Positions 6,250 through 7,583 of a DNA stretch of 7,583 nucleotides are shown piece after piece. The notes under the pieces are model-generated. The model had not been told where the DNA came from. It worked only from the letters and a program-made list of their open reading frames with translations, and made no database searches. The stretch is from an uncultured Planctomycetaceae bacterium (GTDB lineage: Bacteria > Planctomycetota > Planctomycetia > Pirellulales > UBA1268). A program made the translations under genes and the position numbers. The first letter of the stretch is position 1, and every line of letters begins with the position of its first letter. The DNA lies in NCBI GenBank assembly GCA_903885855.1, contig CAISKG010000461.1, forward strand, positions 1 to 7,583. The letters run 5' to 3'.

Positions 6250-7583
6250 TCAGGGCACCGATCGCCGCGGCGGGCCGTCGGCCGTCGCCGCCGGGGCGAA
6301 TCCGCGGCGCATGGTGTTCTCGGTCACGGTGCGCGGCACCGTGAACTGGACGAGGTAGTCGGGCCCCCCCGCCTTGCTCCCCACCCCCGACATCCGGTAG
6401 CCGCCGAACGGCTGCCGCGCGACCAGCGCCCCCGTGATGCCGCGGTTGAGGTAGAGATTGCCCGCCTCGATGCCCAGCCGGGCCCGCTCGAGGTTGCCGG
6501 GGCTGCGTGAGAAGACGCCGGCGGTGAGCGCGTAGGGGGTGGCGTTGGCGATCGCGATCGCCTCGTCGAAGGTGCGCGCCCGAATCACCGCGAGCACGGG
6601 CCCGAAGATCTCCTCCTGCGCGAGGCTCGAGCGCGGATCGACGTCGGTGAACACCGCCGGCCCCACGTACCACCCGCGCTCGGCGCGATCGCCGGCATCC
6701 ACCGCCACGATCTCGCGCGCCGAGGCCGCCGCCGCCGCGATCCGGCTCCGCACCCGCTCGAACGCCTCGCGGTCGACCAGCGGCCCGATGCGTGCGCCCG
6801 GATCGGCGGCGGGCCCGATCCGCAGGCTGCGCACCGCCGGCGCGAGCTTGCGCACGAAGGCGTCGTGGACCTTCTCGAGCACGATGGCGCGCGAGCAGGC
6901 GGAGCACTTCTGCCCCTGGAAGCCGAAGGCGCTGTGCACCACGCCGACCACCGCCTCGTCGAGATCGGCGTCGTCGTCGACGATGATCGCGTTCTTGCCG
7001 CCGAGCTCGGCGATGATCCGCGTGATCATCCGCGTCGCGCCGCGCTCCACCGCCTCGGCGGCCGCCCGGTTGATCGCCAGGCCCACGGCGCGCGACCCGG
7101 TGAAGGCCACGATCGCCGTCTCCGGATGGGTGACCAGCGCCGGCCCCACCTCCTCCCCGCGGCCGGGGAGGAACTGCACCGCCGTGGGCGGCACGCCCGC
7201 CTCCAGGAGAATCTCGTGGAGGCGCAGGCCCGTGAGCGACGACTGCTCGGCCGGCTTCATGACGACCGTGTTGCCGGTGACCAGCGCCGCCGTCGTCATC
7301 CCGGCGAGGATCGCGAGGGGGAAGTTCCAGGGGGCGATCACGGCGCAGACGCCGCGCGGGCGCAGCTCGGTGACGTTCTCCTCGCCGGGCACGTCGTGGC
7401 GGCGCGGCGCGGCGAGGCGCAGGGCCTCGGCCGCGTAGTACTCGCAGAAGTCGATCGCCTCGGCCACGTCGCCGTCGGCCTCGCGCCACGATTTCCCCAC
7501 CTCGCGGATGATCGTGGCGGCCAGCTCGTGGCGCCTGCGGCGCATGATCCCGGCGGCGCGGCGGAGCGCCTCCGCGCGGGCCG
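6250..7583 (-). CDS. pruA: L-glutamate gamma-semialdehyde (delta-1-pyrroline-5-carboxylate) dehydrogenase, 5' end cut by window edge
   Basis: NAD-dependent oxidation of glutamate gamma-semialdehyde to glutamate, the second step of proline catabolism and the last step of arginine/ornithine catabolism; cytosolic. Counting from the in-frame Met at 7545, it shows APWNFPLAI with catalytic-site Asn74, the cofactor segment NTVVMKPAEQS (92-102), FTGSRAVG (148-155), catalytic Glu180 in AELGGKNA, catalytic Cys214 in GFQGQKCSACSR (208-219), EEIFGPVL (311-318) and the P5C-dehydrogenase ending PFGGYRMSGVGSKAGGPDYL (379-398). VTENTMRRGFAP (407-418) is near the C-terminus at residue 431. The frame stays open to the right edge and the residues before Met7545 (ARAEALRRAAGI) still fit the family, so this Met is internal and roughly 100 or more N-terminal residues are missing. 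It may instead be the last domain of a fused PutA whose proline dehydrogenase part lies off-window. Confidence 0.92.
   Translation of the reverse strand, partial: ARAEALRRAAGIMRRRRHELAATIIREVGKSWREADGDVAEAIDFCEYYAAEALRLAAPRRHDVPGEENVTELRPRGVCAVIAPWNFPLAILAGMTTAALVTGNTVVMKPAEQSSLTGLRLHEILLEAGVPPTAVQFLPGRGEEVGPALVTHPETAIVAFTGSRAVGLAINRAAAEAVERGATRMITRIIAELGGKNAIIVDDDADLDEAVVGVVHSAFGFQGQKCSACSRAIVLEKVHDAFVRKLAPAVRSLRIGPAADPGARIGPLVDREAFERVRSRIAAAAASAREIVAVDAGDRAERGWYVGPAVFTDVDPRSSLAQEEIFGPVLAVIRARTFDEAIAIANATPYALTAGVFSRSPGNLERARLGIEAGNLYLNRGITGALVARQPFGGYRMSGVGSKAGGPDYLVQFTVPRTVTENTMRRGFAPAATADGPPRRSVP

Noticed and set aside
7543..7545. The ATG at 7545 as start of the dehydrogenase
   Set aside because: The frame is open upstream and the preceding residues still fit the family; starting here would drop a large part of the N-terminal cofactor-binding domain.

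Overview
The window is very GC-rich (about 70% by eye) and densely coded, with every supportable gene on the minus strand. Read right to left, it holds the end of an aldehyde dehydrogenase gene and then a high-affinity phosphate uptake (Pst) operon in the order pstS-pstC-pstA-pstB. The pstB gene runs off the left edge. The long, extended PstC and PstA, the GSDTMNNL-type PstS and the codon usage suit a high-GC Gram-negative bacterium. My best guess is a planctomycete, but a proteobacterium with the long-type Pst system cannot be excluded from this sequence alone.

Layout, in transcription order: (1) 7583-6250, the C-terminal four fifths of an L-glutamate gamma-semialdehyde (P5C) dehydrogenase, either stand-alone or the last domain of a fused PutA. 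(2) 6249-6056, a 194-base gap with a GC hairpin, a Pho-box-like pair of direct repeats 11 bases apart, and a good ribosome binding site. (3) 6055-5039, pstS, a secreted phosphate-binding protein. (4) 4989-2365, pstC, an 874-residue permease with a large extracytoplasmic domain that looks like a beta-propeller. (5) 2375-720, pstA, a 551-residue permease with its own extracytoplasmic, probably coiled-coil insertion; its start overlaps the end of pstC by 11 bases. (6) 657-1, pstB, the ATPase, complete through Walker B and cut just after it. No stretch over 300 bases lacks a gene.

Together PstS would capture phosphate outside the inner membrane, PstC and PstA form the channel, and PstB powers it. 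The repeats upstream of pstS suggest control by a PhoB-type regulator under phosphate starvation. The dehydrogenase belongs to proline/arginine catabolism and has no evident functional link to the operon.

I did not find a new kind of system here. The points most worth a second look are the candidate Pho box, the propeller-like insert in PstC, the extra membrane segments in PstC and the coiled-coil insert in PstA.
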